Source of the DNA: Zunongwangia mangrovi | Lineage (GTDB): Bacteria; Bacteroidota; Bacteroidia; Flavobacteriales; Flavobacteriaceae | NCBI RefSeq assembly: GCF_900112105.1 | Contig: NZ_FOKV01000001.1 | Location: forward strand, 1,116,001-1,180,000 | Reading direction: 5' to 3' | Length of the DNA: 64,000 nucleotides | Shown here: positions 18,544 to 28,075 of the stretch, one piece after another | Numbering within the stretch: position 1 is the first letter of the stretch | How the letters are laid out: the number at the start of each line of letters is the position of its first letter | Translations under genes and position numbers: made by a program | The notes under the pieces: generated by a model | Seen by the model: the letters and a program-made list of their open reading frames with translations, nothing else | Told to the model about the DNA's origin: nothing | The model's database searches: none

Positions 18544-19989
18544 TCAATTATTCTCACTATATCCAACAGCTTCACCAATTAGTGTCGCACTGGTGCAATC
18601 GTTAACTTTTACATTTACAAAATCACCAACTTTGTAGTTCTCTTTAGGGAAAACTACTACGGTGTTTTGAGTATTTCTACCACTCCAATGTGCATCAGAT
18701 TTCTTAGAAGCTTTTTCGATAAGAACTTCAACGGTTTTTCCTAAGAATTGCTCAGTTCTATATTTACTATGTTCCTGCTGAAGAGCAACAATTTCAGATA
18801 GCCGTCTTTTTTTAGTTTCTTCAGGTATATCATCTTCAAATTTTCTTGCAGCCATGGTTCCGGGTCGTTCAGAATAAGCAAACATAAATCCGAAATCGTA
18901 TTTTACATATTTCATTAAAGAAATAGTATCCTGGTGATCTTCTTCGGTCTCGGTAGGAAAGCCGGTAATAATATCATGCGAAATTCCACAATCTGGGATG
19001 ATTTTTTTGATATTATCGATAAGACTGAAATATTCTTCACGGGTGTGAAGACGATTCATCTTTTTAAGCATTTTATCACTACCACTTTGTACTGGTAAAT
19101 GAATGTAATTGCAAATGTTGCGGTGAGCGGCCATTACTTCTATAACATCTAAGGTCATATCCTGTGGATTGGAAGTAGAAAAACGAATTCTCATTTTTGG
19201 CTGTGCTTCAGCAACCATTTTTAGAAGTGCAGCAAAATTAGTAGCCGTAGCTTTTTGCATTGGCGTCGCATCCTTAAAATCTTTTTTAAGTCCGCCACCA
19301 TACCATAGATAACTATCTACATTTTGCCCTAATAAAGTGATTTCTTTATATTCTTTAGTTGCAAGATCATTAACTTCTTCGATAATACTTTGCGGGTCAC
19401 GGCTACGCTCTCTACCACGAGTAAAAGGGACCACGCAAAAAGTACACATGTTATCACATCCACGGGTGATCGATACAAAAGCAGAAACTCCGTTTGTTTG
19501 TAAACGCACCGGCGAAATATCACCATAAGTTTCTTCTTTAGAAAGAATTACATTTACAGCATTTCTTCCTTCTTCAACTTCATTGATAAGATTAGGAAGA
19601 TCTTTATAAGCATCTGGTCCTACGACCAGGTCTACGATTTTTTCCTCTTCAAGAAATTTACTTTTTAGTCGCTCTGCCATGCAGCCTAAAACCCCAACTT
19701 TCATGTTTGGGTTTGTACGTTTTACGGCGTTATATTTTTCAAGACGTTTTCTTACCGTTTGTTCGGCTTTCTCTCTAATCGAGCAGGTATTTACCAAAAC
19801 AAGATCAGCTTCTTCTAATTGCTGGGTAGTGTTGTAACCTTCTTTAGAAAGAATAGAAGCTACAATTTCACTATCACTAAAATTCATCTGGCAACCATAA
19901 GATTCTATAAAAAGCTTACGCTTATTTTCTGTCTTTGGCTCCATTACCAGGGAGTTCCCCTGTTGCTTTTCATCAATAATCTTCTCCAT
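18544..19989 (-). CDS. miaB: tRNA-2-methylthio-N6-dimethylallyladenosine synthase MiaB
   Basis: A 481-residue radical-SAM methylthiotransferase that adds the 2-methylthio group to i6A37 of tRNAs reading UNN codons. Visible are the N-terminal MTTase domain with IESYGCQMNFSDSE (Cys33) and further cluster cysteines in VNTCSIREKAE and VLGCMAERLK, the radical-SAM motif GCDNMCTFCVVPFTRGRERSR (CxxxCxxC), and a C-terminal TRAM domain (about 410-475). Start ATG at 19989; an extra 20-25 residues precede the usual beginning. A consensus promoter lies just upstream (20021-20050), and the gene heads the minus-strand unit running to secG. Confidence 0.95.
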   Translation of the reverse strand: MEKIIDEKQQGNSLVMEPKTENKRKLFIESYGCQMNFSDSEIVASILSKEGYNTTQQLEEADLVLVNTCSIREKAEQTVRKRLEKYNAVKRTNPNMKVGVLGCMAERLKSKFLEEEKIVDLVVGPDAYKDLPNLINEVEEGRNAVNVILSKEETYGDISPVRLQTNGVSAFVSITRGCDNMCTFCVVPFTRGRERSRDPQSIIEEVNDLATKEYKEITLLGQNVDSYLWYGGGLKKDFKDATPMQKATATNFAALLKMVAEAQPKMRIRFSTSNPQDMTLDVIEVMAAHRNICNYIHLPVQSGSDKMLKKMNRLHTREEYFSLIDNIKKIIPDCGISHDIITGFPTETEEDHQDTISLMKYVKYDFGFMFAYSERPGTMAARKFEDDIPEETKKRRLSEIVALQQEHSKYRTEQFLGKTVEVLIEKASKKSDAHWSGRNTQNTVVVFPKENYKVGDFVNVKVNDCTSATLIGEAVGYSENN

Positions 19990-20020
19990 AATGCTTTACT
20001 AAGCTAAGGTAATTAGGTGG

Positions 20021-20050
20021 CAAAGATACGTTTTAAGGTTCTTGTGACAA
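20021..20050 (-). promoter_or_regulatory. consensus Bacteroidota promoter for miaB
   Basis: On the minus strand TTG (20050-20048) is followed after 19 bp by TATCTTTG (20028-20021), matching the TTG/TAnnTTTG pattern of the Bacteroidota primary sigma factor. The predicted transcript starts some 20-25 bases before the miaB ATG. Confidence 0.75.
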
Positions 20051-20218
20051 AGTGGCAGTAAAATTTTTTAAAATTTTTACGCAACCTTTTATAAAATCGG
20101 ACATCTAAAAGATGAAAACCAATAAAAAAGGCCTGGCTTTTTGGTATTAAATGATTAAAATTTTTTAGGAAAAATTGAGAAGGGAGAAAGATTTTGAAAA
20201 AGGGGAAAAGAGTGAAAC

Positions 20219-20301
20219 CCCCGATCAATGCTAACAAAGTCAATAAAGAATATAACACCTATGAAATAATTCTGCCTAATGATGACTGTTACCGATCGGG
20301 G
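20219..20301. repeat. distant inverted repeat between miaB and topA
   Basis: CCCCGATC at 20219-20226 and GATCGGGG at 20294-20301 are exact inverted repeats 67 bp apart in the divergent miaB/topA spacer. No function can be assigned; it may be chance or part of a longer RNA fold. Confidence 0.3.
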
Positions 20302-20392
20302 TAAACACTAGTTGTAATTTGGTATAAAGATAATAAAATCAATCTATTAAGTTTCTTAATTACGATTGTTATTTATGTTTGGTTTATTTTTG

Positions 20393-20416
20393 CATGCCCG
20401 CCTCGTTGCGGGCATG
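20393..20416. repeat. GC-rich hairpin (REP-like)
   Basis: A perfect 9-bp inverted repeat, CATGCCCGC (20393-20401) and GCGGGCATG (20408-20416), with loop CTCGTT, embedded in very AT-rich DNA between divergent miaB and topA. It lacks a clear T tract, so is more like a dispersed palindromic repeat than a terminator. The rest of the 560-bp spacer holds only the promoters listed. Confidence 0.5.
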
Positions 20417-20521
20417 TGATTTTTGTGTAAAATACTTTCAAAATAAGGCTCAATAGCTTATAATACTTCTAATTTAAAACCTATTTAATAAATCATTTAT
20501 TAGGTTAAAAAAAAATTGATA

Positions 20522-20529
20522 TACTTTTG
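20522..20529 (+). promoter_or_regulatory. -7 box for topA
   Basis: TACTTTTG matches TAnnTTTG and lies 20 bp before the topA ATG. No exact TTG stands 17-23 bp upstream, so the -33 element is weak or degenerate. Confidence 0.5.
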
Positions 20530-20549
20530 CACTTACAAAAATGTAAACT

Positions 20550-23087
20550 ATGGCAAAAAATTTAGTGATCGTGGAGTCTCCTGCCAAAGCAAAAACGATT
20601 GAAAAGTTTTTGGGGAAAGATTATAAGGTGGCTTCAAGCTTTGGGCATATAGCAGACCTACCTACCAAAGAGTTAGGAGTAGATACAGAAGGAGATTTTT
20701 CTCCTAAATATATCGTCTCTAAAGACAAGAAAGATGTAGTAAGAAAGCTTAAAGGCTTAGCGAAGGATGCTGAAATGATCTGGCTCGCAAGTGATGAGGA
20801 TCGTGAAGGGGAAGCTATCGCCTGGCACCTGGCCGAAGAATTGAAGCTTAAGAATGATCGCACCAAGAGAATTGTTTTTCACGAAATCACAAAATCTGCC
20901 ATTTTAAATGCGATCGAAAACCCAAGAGGTATAAACTATAATCTTGTAAATGCGCAGCAGGCAAGAAGGGTTTTAGATCGATTAGTAGGTTATGAACTTT
21001 CGCCCGTTTTATGGCGTAAAGTAAAAGGAGGACTTTCTGCCGGAAGGGTGCAAAGTGTTTCAGTAAGATTAATTGTGGAACGTGAGCGTGAGATCGAAGA
21101 TTTTACTCCGGAAGCTTCCTATAGAATCGATGCTGAATTTGCTAATGCTGAAGGTAAAACTTTTAGAGCTAAACTTCCTAAGAATTTTGATACTAAAGAA
21201 GAAGCAGAAGCTTTCTTAAATGATAATTTAGGAGCCGATTTTAAAGTTGCAGATCTTACAAAAAAGCCTGCGAAAAAATCACCGGCGCCACCCTTTACAA
21301 CTTCTACATTACAACAGGAAGCCTCAAGAAAATTATATTTTTCTGTAAGTAAAACGATGACTTTGGCGCAACGTCTTTACGAAGCCGGTCATATTACTTA
21401 TATGAGAACAGATAGTGTAAACCTATCTGATGATGCAAGAAAAGGAGCGAAGCGTGAGATCCTTAAAGCATACGGAGAAGAATACGCTAAATCAAGACAA
21501 TTTAGGGGTAAAACTAAAGGAGCGCAGGAAGCTCACGAAGCAATTCGTCCAACTAATTTTGCGAGTCACAGCGTTAAAGCAGATCGTGATGAACAGCGTT
21601 TATACGAATTGATCTGGAAACGAGCTATTGCTTCACAAATGTCTGAGGCGCAATTGGAGCGAACCAATGTAAAGATCGAAGCGAATAAACACGATAAACT
21701 TTTTACCGCTAATGGTGAAGTATTGAAATTCGAAGGTTTTTTAAAGGTTTATTTAGAGGGAAGTGACGACGAAGATTCTGAAGAGCAAAGCGGAATGCTG
21801 CCAGATATGAAGGTGAATGAAGAGCTTCAGAATATTTTTATAAATGCTACTGAACGTTTTACGAGACCGCCTTATCGCTATACTGAAGCATCTTTAGTTA
21901 AAAAGTTAGAAGAGTTAGGGATAGGTAGACCATCTACTTATGCGCCTACGATTTCAACTATTCAGAATAGAAATTATATAGAAAAAGGTTCTGTTGATGG
22001 AACAGAACGTGAATACACTCAATTTATCCTTGAGAACGGGAAAATTTCAGAAAAGAAATTAAGCGAAACCGTAGGGAGTGATAAAGGAAAATTAGTACCC
22101 ACTGCAGTAGGAAAGGTAGTAAATGATTTTTTAGTGAATCATTTTTCTAATATTCTTGATTACAATTTCACAGCAAAAGTAGAGCAAAGCTTTGATGATA
22201 TTGCTGAAGGAAATGAAGAATGGACAAAAATGATGAAGGATTTTTATACCGATTTTCATCCCCATGTCCAGGATGTTGCAAAGAACGCAGATCGTGAAGT
22301 TGGAGAGCGAATCCTAGGAGAAGATCCTGAAACTGGAAAGCCGGTAAGTGTGCGTTTAGGGAAATTTGGACCAATGGTTCAGATAGGATCTGTAGAAGAC
22401 GATGAAAAGCCAAAATTTGCAAGTTTAGGTCCAGATCAAACCTTAGATAGTATTACTTATGAAGAGGCGATGGATCTTTTTCAACTTCCGAAGGAATTAG
22501 GTGAATATAAAGGAGAAAAAGTAGAGGTAAATAATGGCCGTTATGGACCTTATGTGAAATTCGGTAAAAAATATGTCTCTTTAGAAAAAGGGGAAGATCC
22601 AATGAGTGTTGATTTTGATCGCGCTATGGAGCTTATCAAAGAAAAAGAGAAAGCAGATGCTCCTATTTATGAATATGAGGATATGCCTGTTCAAAAAGGA
22701 GTCGGTCGTTTTGGTCCTTACTTAAAATGGAATGGTATTTTTATTAATGTGAATAAAAAATACGATTTCGATAATTTGTCTGATGAGGATATTGTAGAAC
22801 TTATCGAAGATAAGAAGCGTAAGGAGCGCGAGAAGATCATTAGCAATTGGGAAGAAGAAGGAATTAGAGTCGAGAAGGCCAGGTGGGGTAGATCTAATGT
22901 TATAAAAGGTAAGACAAAAGTTGAAATGCCTAAAACAGTAGATGCTACTAAGATTACTTTAGAGGAAGCAAAAGAGATCATAGCTAAAAAAGCGCCAAAG
23001 AAAAAAGCGGCTAAAAAGACTACTAAAAAGAAGACAACTGCTAAAAAAACGACTAAGAAAACAACGAAGAAAACTTCCAAAAAATAA
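20550..23087 (+). CDS. topA: DNA topoisomerase I (type IA)
   Basis: An 845-residue enzyme that relaxes negative supercoils. It begins with the Toprim domain (MAKNLVIVESPAKAKTIEKFLG; acidic DEDREGEAIAWHLAE near 80), followed by the type IA core with catalytic Tyr284 in ITYMRTDSVNLS. The C-terminal half has repeated topoisomerase C-terminal modules (GRYGPYVKFGKK and GRFGPYLKWNG) in place of the E. coli zinc fingers, and the protein ends in a Lys/Thr/Ala-rich basic tail of about 35 residues. The tail is almost entirely Lys, Thr and Ala codons and probably provides non-specific DNA binding. The next gene starts four bases after its stop codon. Confidence 0.97.
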   Translation: MAKNLVIVESPAKAKTIEKFLGKDYKVASSFGHIADLPTKELGVDTEGDFSPKYIVSKDKKDVVRKLKGLAKDAEMIWLASDEDREGEAIAWHLAEELKLKNDRTKRIVFHEITKSAILNAIENPRGINYNLVNAQQARRVLDRLVGYELSPVLWRKVKGGLSAGRVQSVSVRLIVEREREIEDFTPEASYRIDAEFANAEGKTFRAKLPKNFDTKEEAEAFLNDNLGADFKVADLTKKPAKKSPAPPFTTSTLQQEASRKLYFSVSKTMTLAQRLYEAGHITYMRTDSVNLSDDARKGAKREILKAYGEEYAKSRQFRGKTKGAQEAHEAIRPTNFASHSVKADRDEQRLYELIWKRAIASQMSEAQLERTNVKIEANKHDKLFTANGEVLKFEGFLKVYLEGSDDEDSEEQSGMLPDMKVNEELQNIFINATERFTRPPYRYTEASLVKKLEELGIGRPSTYAPTISTIQNRNYIEKGSVDGTEREYTQFILENGKISEKKLSETVGSDKGKLVPTAVGKVVNDFLVNHFSNILDYNFTAKVEQSFDDIAEGNEEWTKMMKDFYTDFHPHVQDVAKNADREVGERILGEDPETGKPVSVRLGKFGPMVQIGSVEDDEKPKFASLGPDQTLDSITYEEAMDLFQLPKELGEYKGEKVEVNNGRYGPYVKFGKKYVSLEKGEDPMSVDFDRAMELIKEKEKADAPIYEYEDMPVQKGVGRFGPYLKWNGIFINVNKKYDFDNLSDEDIVELIEDKKRKEREKIISNWEEEGIRVEKARWGRSNVIKGKTKVEMPKTVDATKITLEEAKEIIAKKAPKKKAAKKTTKKKTTAKKTTKKTTKKTSKK

Positions 23088-23091
23088 CTGA

Positions 23092-24255
23092 ATGGAATTG
23101 GATTTTTTAAGTCCTGTAAGTGATGAGTTGATAAGTTATGCTGAAGCTTTGAGTCAGCATAGTATTGGTGCAAAAGCAAAATTTAATTCGGTTTTAAACG
23201 GCTTGCCAGATCTAACTGATGTTCAGATCGCTATAGTTGGAATTCGGGAAAATCGTTTAGCTGAATCTTATGAAGACGAACTTTTGAATTTCGACGGAAT
23301 AAGAAAGGCTTTTTATAGTTTGTTCCCGGGGAATTGGCATGTGAATATTGCAGATCTTGGAGATATCCAGCAGGGAGATAGTGTAAAGGATACCTATTTT
23401 GCTGTAGAAAAAACGGTAGCCGAATTAGTGAAAATGGATGTTATTCCGGTTTTACTCGGTGGTTCACAGGACCTTATTTATGCACAGTACCGTGCCTACG
23501 ATACCTTAGACGAAATGGTGAACCTTGTAAATGTAGATGCAAGATTTGATCTTGGAGATGCAGAACAGGTAATCTCTAATAAATCTTATGTTTCTAAGAT
23601 CATAGTAAACGAACCTTACAATTTATTCAATTATTCTAATATTGGATATCAAACCTATTTTAATTCTCAGGATGAAATAGAGTTGATGGATAGATTATTT
23701 TTTGATGCTTATCGTCTGGGTGAAATTAGTAATGATATTTCACTTATCGAACCCATAATGAGAGCGGCCAATTTAGTTAGTGTAGATTTAAATTGTGTGG
23801 ATTCTGGATCTCTGGGAACTACATTTTTTAGATCGCCAAATGGATTTAATGGTAAAGAGATCTGTGCAATTTCTAGATATGCCGGCTTAAGTGATAAGGT
23901 AAGTTCTTTTGGAGTTTTTGAATATAATTCATCTTTAGGAGAATTGTCTAATATGTTGTTAGCGCAGATGATCTGGTATTTTGCTGAAGGTGTTAACTAC
24001 AGGAATAACGAGAATACTTTAGCGGCAAAACAGGAATTTATTAAATATCAGGTGCCAATTGATGATGATGTACTAGTGTTTTTTAAAAGTCCGGTTAGCG
24101 GTCGGTGGTGGATCGAAATTCCGTACGTAGCAGATGCTAATACTAAATTAAAAAGAAGCACGTTATTACCATGTAGTGAAGAAGATTATTTGGAAGCCTG
24201 CAATCAGGTTATTCCAGAAAGATGGTATAAAGCAAAAAGAAAAAACGAAGTTTAA
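23092..24255 (+). CDS. arginase/formimidoylglutamase-fold protein with degraded metal site
   Basis: A 387-residue cytoplasmic protein of the ureohydrolase (arginase/agmatinase/HutG) family by length and motif order. The three metal-binding motifs are all recognisable but altered: GGxH is GGSQ (Gln126 for His), DAHxD is DARFD (Arg151 for His, Asp149 and Asp153 kept), and SxDxDxxDP is SVDLNCVDSG (Asn234 for Asp). Three of six Mn ligands are thus missing, so hydrolase activity is unlikely. It starts four bases after topA and precedes gldK by about 110 bp. I believe this position beside gldK is conserved in flavobacteria, suggesting a structural or regulatory role, but that is inference. Confidence 0.75.
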   Translation: MELDFLSPVSDELISYAEALSQHSIGAKAKFNSVLNGLPDLTDVQIAIVGIRENRLAESYEDELLNFDGIRKAFYSLFPGNWHVNIADLGDIQQGDSVKDTYFAVEKTVAELVKMDVIPVLLGGSQDLIYAQYRAYDTLDEMVNLVNVDARFDLGDAEQVISNKSYVSKIIVNEPYNLFNYSNIGYQTYFNSQDEIELMDRLFFDAYRLGEISNDISLIEPIMRAANLVSVDLNCVDSGSLGTTFFRSPNGFNGKEICAISRYAGLSDKVSSFGVFEYNSSLGELSNMLLAQMIWYFAEGVNYRNNENTLAAKQEFIKYQVPIDDDVLVFFKSPVSGRWWIEIPYVADANTKLKRSTLLPCSEEDYLEACNQVIPERWYKAKRKNEV

Positions 24256-24300
24256 TAGACTTTGGCCAAGCCTATATATATTGTAATTTTCTTAAAACTA

Positions 24301-24331
24301 TTGTTTTTTAGAAAATAATTAGATAGGTTTA
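24301..24331 (+). promoter_or_regulatory. possible promoter of gldKLMN
   Basis: TTG (24301-24303), then 20 bp, then TAGGTTTA (24324-24331), one mismatch from TAnnTTTG, 38 bp before the gldK ATG. Candidate only. Confidence 0.35.
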
Positions 24332-24368
24332 CTGCCTTAAATTGAGATGTCTTAACCTAAAAAGTATT

Positions 24369-25739
24369 ATGAAGAAAATTGTTTCGCTGGTTGCTGTTCT
24401 TGCTTTAATCTACAGTTGTGGAAGTAATGACAGAGGGCAACTTGTAGGTGCGGAAGGAAAAAGATGGAACCCTGAAGAACCTTTTGGGATGGTGTTGGTC
24501 CCGGGAGGATCGTTTATTATGGGGAAGTCTGATGATGATATAGCAGGACAACTAAATGCTCCGCCAAAGACGGTTACAGTCAACTCATTTTACATGGACG
24601 AAACCGAAATTACGAATTCTGAATACCGCCAATTTGTAAATTACGTCAAAGATTCAGTTGTGCGCGTTATGCTTGCAATGGAAGCAGAGCTTGAAGGAGC
24701 TACTCCAGGTGCAGATGGTATTGGAGAGTATGCTTTTGCAGATGCAGATGAATCAGATCTTACTCCGTATCAGCAATATATGCTAGAGACTTATGGTACA
24801 GGAGGAGAAATGGATGCCTATGAAAACCGTAAATTAAATAAAGATATAGATATTGAGTGGGATACTGAAGATTATCCAGATGTAGCCTATGCTCGAGTAA
24901 TGGATCAATTATACATTCCGCAGGAAGATGCTTTTAACGGAACCAGAACGATAGATGTAAAGCAACTAAAATTTAAGTATAGCTGGATGGATGTTCAGGC
25001 TGCAGCGAGAGGAACAGGTGAACGTCGTGATTATGTAAAAACTGAAGTTGTTGAGGTATATCCAGATACTGCAGTTTGGATCAAAGATTTTAATTATTCT
25101 TACAATGAGCCTATGCATAACGATTATTTTTGGCATAGTGCTTTTGATGATTATCCTGTAGTGGGAGTTAACTGGAAACAAGCCAGAGCTTTTTCACAAT
25201 GGAGAACAAAATACAATAACGACTTTCGTAAATCCAGAGGAGATAATAATGTTCCTCATTACAGATTACCTACTGAAGCAGAATGGGAGTATGCCGCACG
25301 TGGAGGTTTAGAAGGAGGAACTTACCCATGGGGAGGTCCTTATACTAAAAATGATCGTGGATGTTTTATGGCTAACTTCAAGCCTTTAAGAGGTGATTAT
25401 GCTGCAGACCAAGCTTTATATACTGTTGAAGCAAAATCTTTTGATCCTAACGGATATGGATTATATAATATGGCTGGTAACGTGGCAGAATGGGTTAACT
25501 CTTCTTACGATGCTTCATCTTATGATTATATGTCTTCTATGAATCCTACCGTAGATGATTATGAGGATCCTAGAAAAGTAGTAAGAGGTGGATCTTGGAA
25601 AGATGTGGCTTACTTCTTACAGGTGTCATCGAGAGACTACGAGTATGCAGATTCAGCAAGAAGTTATATTGGTTTTAGAACAGTGCAGGATTATCTAGGT
25701 AACGACGTGCCACTTAACCAACAAACGCCTTCAAATTAG
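24369..25739 (+). CDS. gldK: gliding motility / T9SS lipoprotein GldK
   Basis: A 456-residue outer-membrane lipoprotein forming, with GldN, the periplasmic ring of the type IX secretion system. I chose the ATG at 24369 because it begins a lipoprotein signal (MKKIVSLVAVLALIYSCGS, Cys16); a TTG at 24342 would bury it. The body is an FGE-sulfatase-like (SUMF1) domain: FGMVLVPGGSFIMGKSDDD at the start, then ITNSEYRQFV, YRLPTEAEWEYAARGG, and MAGNVAEWVNSSYD and VVRGGSWKDVAYFLQ toward the C-terminus. GldJ has the same fold, but gene order with gldL, gldM and gldN identifies GldK. Confidence 0.93.
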   Translation: MKKIVSLVAVLALIYSCGSNDRGQLVGAEGKRWNPEEPFGMVLVPGGSFIMGKSDDDIAGQLNAPPKTVTVNSFYMDETEITNSEYRQFVNYVKDSVVRVMLAMEAELEGATPGADGIGEYAFADADESDLTPYQQYMLETYGTGGEMDAYENRKLNKDIDIEWDTEDYPDVAYARVMDQLYIPQEDAFNGTRTIDVKQLKFKYSWMDVQAAARGTGERRDYVKTEVVEVYPDTAVWIKDFNYSYNEPMHNDYFWHSAFDDYPVVGVNWKQARAFSQWRTKYNNDFRKSRGDNNVPHYRLPTEAEWEYAARGGLEGGTYPWGGPYTKNDRGCFMANFKPLRGDYAADQALYTVEAKSFDPNGYGLYNMAGNVAEWVNSSYDASSYDYMSSMNPTVDDYEDPRKVVRGGSWKDVAYFLQVSSRDYEYADSARSYIGFRTVQDYLGNDVPLNQQTPSN

Positions 25740-25792
25740 AATAACCAACAACCCCCTAAATAACAATCTAAAAAACTTAATCATTATTTATT

Positions 25793-26455
25793 ATGGCACA
25801 ATCAAAAACTAGAGCGAAAATTATGAATATGGTATACGGTATTGGTGCAGCCGTAGTTATCATTGGAGCGCTTTTTAAAATTATGCACTGGCCTTTTGGT
25901 AACGAGATGTTGATAGCTGGTCTTGTAACTGAAGCATTTGTTTTCCTTGTATCTGCTTTTGAACCTGTGGACGAAGGATACGATTGGTCCCTTGTTTATC
26001 CAGAATTAGCACAGGGAAGTGCAGCGATCACATCCCCAAGAAAAAAAGAAACAGTGATCGAAGAGACTAAAGATGCACAGGGAATGCTTTCTAAGAAACT
26101 AGATGAAATGTTACGCGATGCAAAAGTAGATGCTTCGTTAATGAGTAGTCTTGGAGATAGTATAAGGAACTTTGAAGGTGCTGCCAAAGGTATAGCGCCA
26201 ACTGTAGATGCCATGGCATCACAGAAAAAATATAGCCAGGAATTAACAACTGCTGCAACTCAAATGGAAACTCTAAATAGTATATATAAAGTTCAGGTAG
26301 AATCTGCATCTAAGCAAGCTGAAGTTAATAAGGCTGTGGCTGAAAATGCTGGCAAGCTTAAAGCTGAGATGGATTCTCTAACTGAAAACTTAGCTTCTTT
26401 AAATGGAGTTTATGGTGGTATGCTTACTGCTATGAATGTACAAAGAAGAGCTTAA
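25793..26455 (+). CDS. gldL: T9SS inner-membrane motor protein GldL
   Basis: A 220-residue inner-membrane protein with two transmembrane helices near the N-terminus (about 11-30 and 38-57) carrying the charged residues typical of the GldLM proton-driven motor: Lys29, His32 and Glu47 inside or beside the helices (Glu47 probably equals the intramembrane glutamate studied in Flavobacterium johnsoniae). A cytoplasmic, largely helical domain follows (about 60-220), with a coiled-coil-prone C-terminal half. It couples proton flow to T9SS transport and gliding together with GldM encoded next. Confidence 0.95.
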   Translation: MAQSKTRAKIMNMVYGIGAAVVIIGALFKIMHWPFGNEMLIAGLVTEAFVFLVSAFEPVDEGYDWSLVYPELAQGSAAITSPRKKETVIEETKDAQGMLSKKLDEMLRDAKVDASLMSSLGDSIRNFEGAAKGIAPTVDAMASQKKYSQELTTAATQMETLNSIYKVQVESASKQAEVNKAVAENAGKLKAEMDSLTENLASLNGVYGGMLTAMNVQRRA

Positions 26456-26500
26456 TTTTTTTGATACTTTATATTAATAAACTAATTAGAAAATAAATAA

Positions 26501-28060
26501 ATGGCATCAGGAAAACAAAGCCCTAGACAGAAGATGATCAACCTGATGTATTTAGTGTTCATCGCGATGATGGCGCTTAATATGTCTAAGGAGGTTCTTG
26601 TAGCCTTTGGTTCGATGAATGAAAGGTTAGAGGAATCTAACGCCACTACCGAGCAAAGAAATGTTGCAGCAATGCAAGGTTTACAAACCAAAGCAAACGA
26701 GCAAGCTGAAAAGTATGCTGAGTTGGCTCAAAAAGCAGAAACTATAAATCAATTATCTCAGGAATTAGATACTTATATTGCTGGGGTGAAAAATGATTTA
26801 ACCGGAGAATTAGATGATCCAAAGGATTATCAAGCGATGGATAAAACAGATGTTTTAGACGAGAAGTTCTTTAAAGGAGGTAAAATTAGTCCTGAAGGTC
26901 AGGAATTTGTAGATAAGATAAACACTTATCGTGAAAGTATTATCAATATTTTAGGAGAAGAGTTTAGTTCTTTAAATAATGAAATTGCTCGTAAGTTCAA
27001 TACCGATGAGGTAGAAGATAGTGAAGGAACAAAAAAACCATGGCTAACTTATAACTTTGAAGGCTTTCCACTAATAGCTTCAATCACTCAGTTAACTCAA
27101 TTGCAATCTGATGTTAAAACTACTGAGAATGATGTTCTATCAGCCATGTTAGCTGGACAGTTACAAGAGGAAGTTTCTATGAGTAATTATACCACGATCT
27201 TGCAAGCTGAAAAATCAGCTTATTATCAGGGTGAAACTTTTAACGGAGCTATTGTTCTTGGGAGAAGTGATGAAACTACAAAGCCTAATAAAATTGAATT
27301 AAAATTAGACGGGAGAACACTTTCTGAAGATGATTATTCCCTTCAGGGTGGTAGAGTTGTGCTAAACGTTCCGGCAGGAAATGCAGGGGATCACACAATT
27401 ACTGGTCAACTTGTGTTTAATGAAGGAGAAGAGGATCCTATAGAGGTTCCTGTAAACCAAAAGTTTGCTGTAATCCCAAAACCAAATTCAGCAACAATTT
27501 CTGCAGATAAAATGAATGTTCTTTATCGTGGAGTAAAAAACCCATTGACCATTTCAATGGCTGGTGTTCCAGATAATAATGTTCAGGCAAATGCACCTGG
27601 TTTATCAAGAACTTCTGGAAGTAGTTATGTAATGGATGTAACTTCACTTCAGCAAAGAGAAGTTAAGATCAATGTCACGGGAACAATTGACGGGAAAAGT
27701 TACCCTTCTAGTTCAACATTCAGAATTAAAGATATTCCAAGTCCGGTTGGATCAATACGAAGAGAAACTGGTTCAGTAAAAATGCAGAGAAACAGTTTAG
27801 AAGGTTCTGAGGTAGGAGCTGAGCTACCAGATTTCGACTTCGATATTGGGTTAAGAGTAACAGGATTTAGCTTTAAAGTTTCTGGACAACCAACGGTTAC
27901 TGTTAGAGGTAATAGGTTAGATAATGCTGCTAAGGCTGCATTGCGTAGAGCTGGTAGAGGAGAAACTGTACAAATCTTTGATATTGACGCTACTCTAACT
28001 ACTAATAGTGGTTATAAGCTTAAGAAGATAGCTCCGGTTTTTATAGAACTTACGAATTAA
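26501..28060 (+). CDS. gldM: T9SS motor shaft protein GldM
   Basis: A 519-residue protein with one N-terminal transmembrane helix (MINLMYLVFIAMMALNMSKEVL, about 11-32) followed by a long periplasmic part. A helical first domain (about 35-220) and three beta-rich domains (about 225-519) fit the GldM shaft that spans the periplasm and contacts the GldK/GldN ring. The C-terminal LRVTGFSFKVSGQPTVTVRGNRL is strongly family-like. It lies 45 bp after gldL and 15 bp before gldN in one operon. Confidence 0.96.
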   Translation: MASGKQSPRQKMINLMYLVFIAMMALNMSKEVLVAFGSMNERLEESNATTEQRNVAAMQGLQTKANEQAEKYAELAQKAETINQLSQELDTYIAGVKNDLTGELDDPKDYQAMDKTDVLDEKFFKGGKISPEGQEFVDKINTYRESIINILGEEFSSLNNEIARKFNTDEVEDSEGTKKPWLTYNFEGFPLIASITQLTQLQSDVKTTENDVLSAMLAGQLQEEVSMSNYTTILQAEKSAYYQGETFNGAIVLGRSDETTKPNKIELKLDGRTLSEDDYSLQGGRVVLNVPAGNAGDHTITGQLVFNEGEEDPIEVPVNQKFAVIPKPNSATISADKMNVLYRGVKNPLTISMAGVPDNNVQANAPGLSRTSGSSYVMDVTSLQQREVKINVTGTIDGKSYPSSSTFRIKDIPSPVGSIRRETGSVKMQRNSLEGSEVGAELPDFDFDIGLRVTGFSFKVSGQPTVTVRGNRLDNAAKAALRRAGRGETVQIFDIDATLTTNSGYKLKKIAPVFIELTN

Positions 28061-28075
28061 GAAAAGTAGAATATT

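Noticed and set aside
20013-20258. Minus-strand 81-codon frame between miaB and topA
   Set aside because: It has a GTG start, Phe/Leu/Lys composition from AT-rich DNA, and overlaps the miaB promoter. No family resemblance.
22981-23085. Lysine-codon-rich repeat at the topA 3' end as a possible tandem repeat locus
   Set aside because: It is in frame and encodes the basic C-terminal tail usual for topoisomerase I in this phylum.
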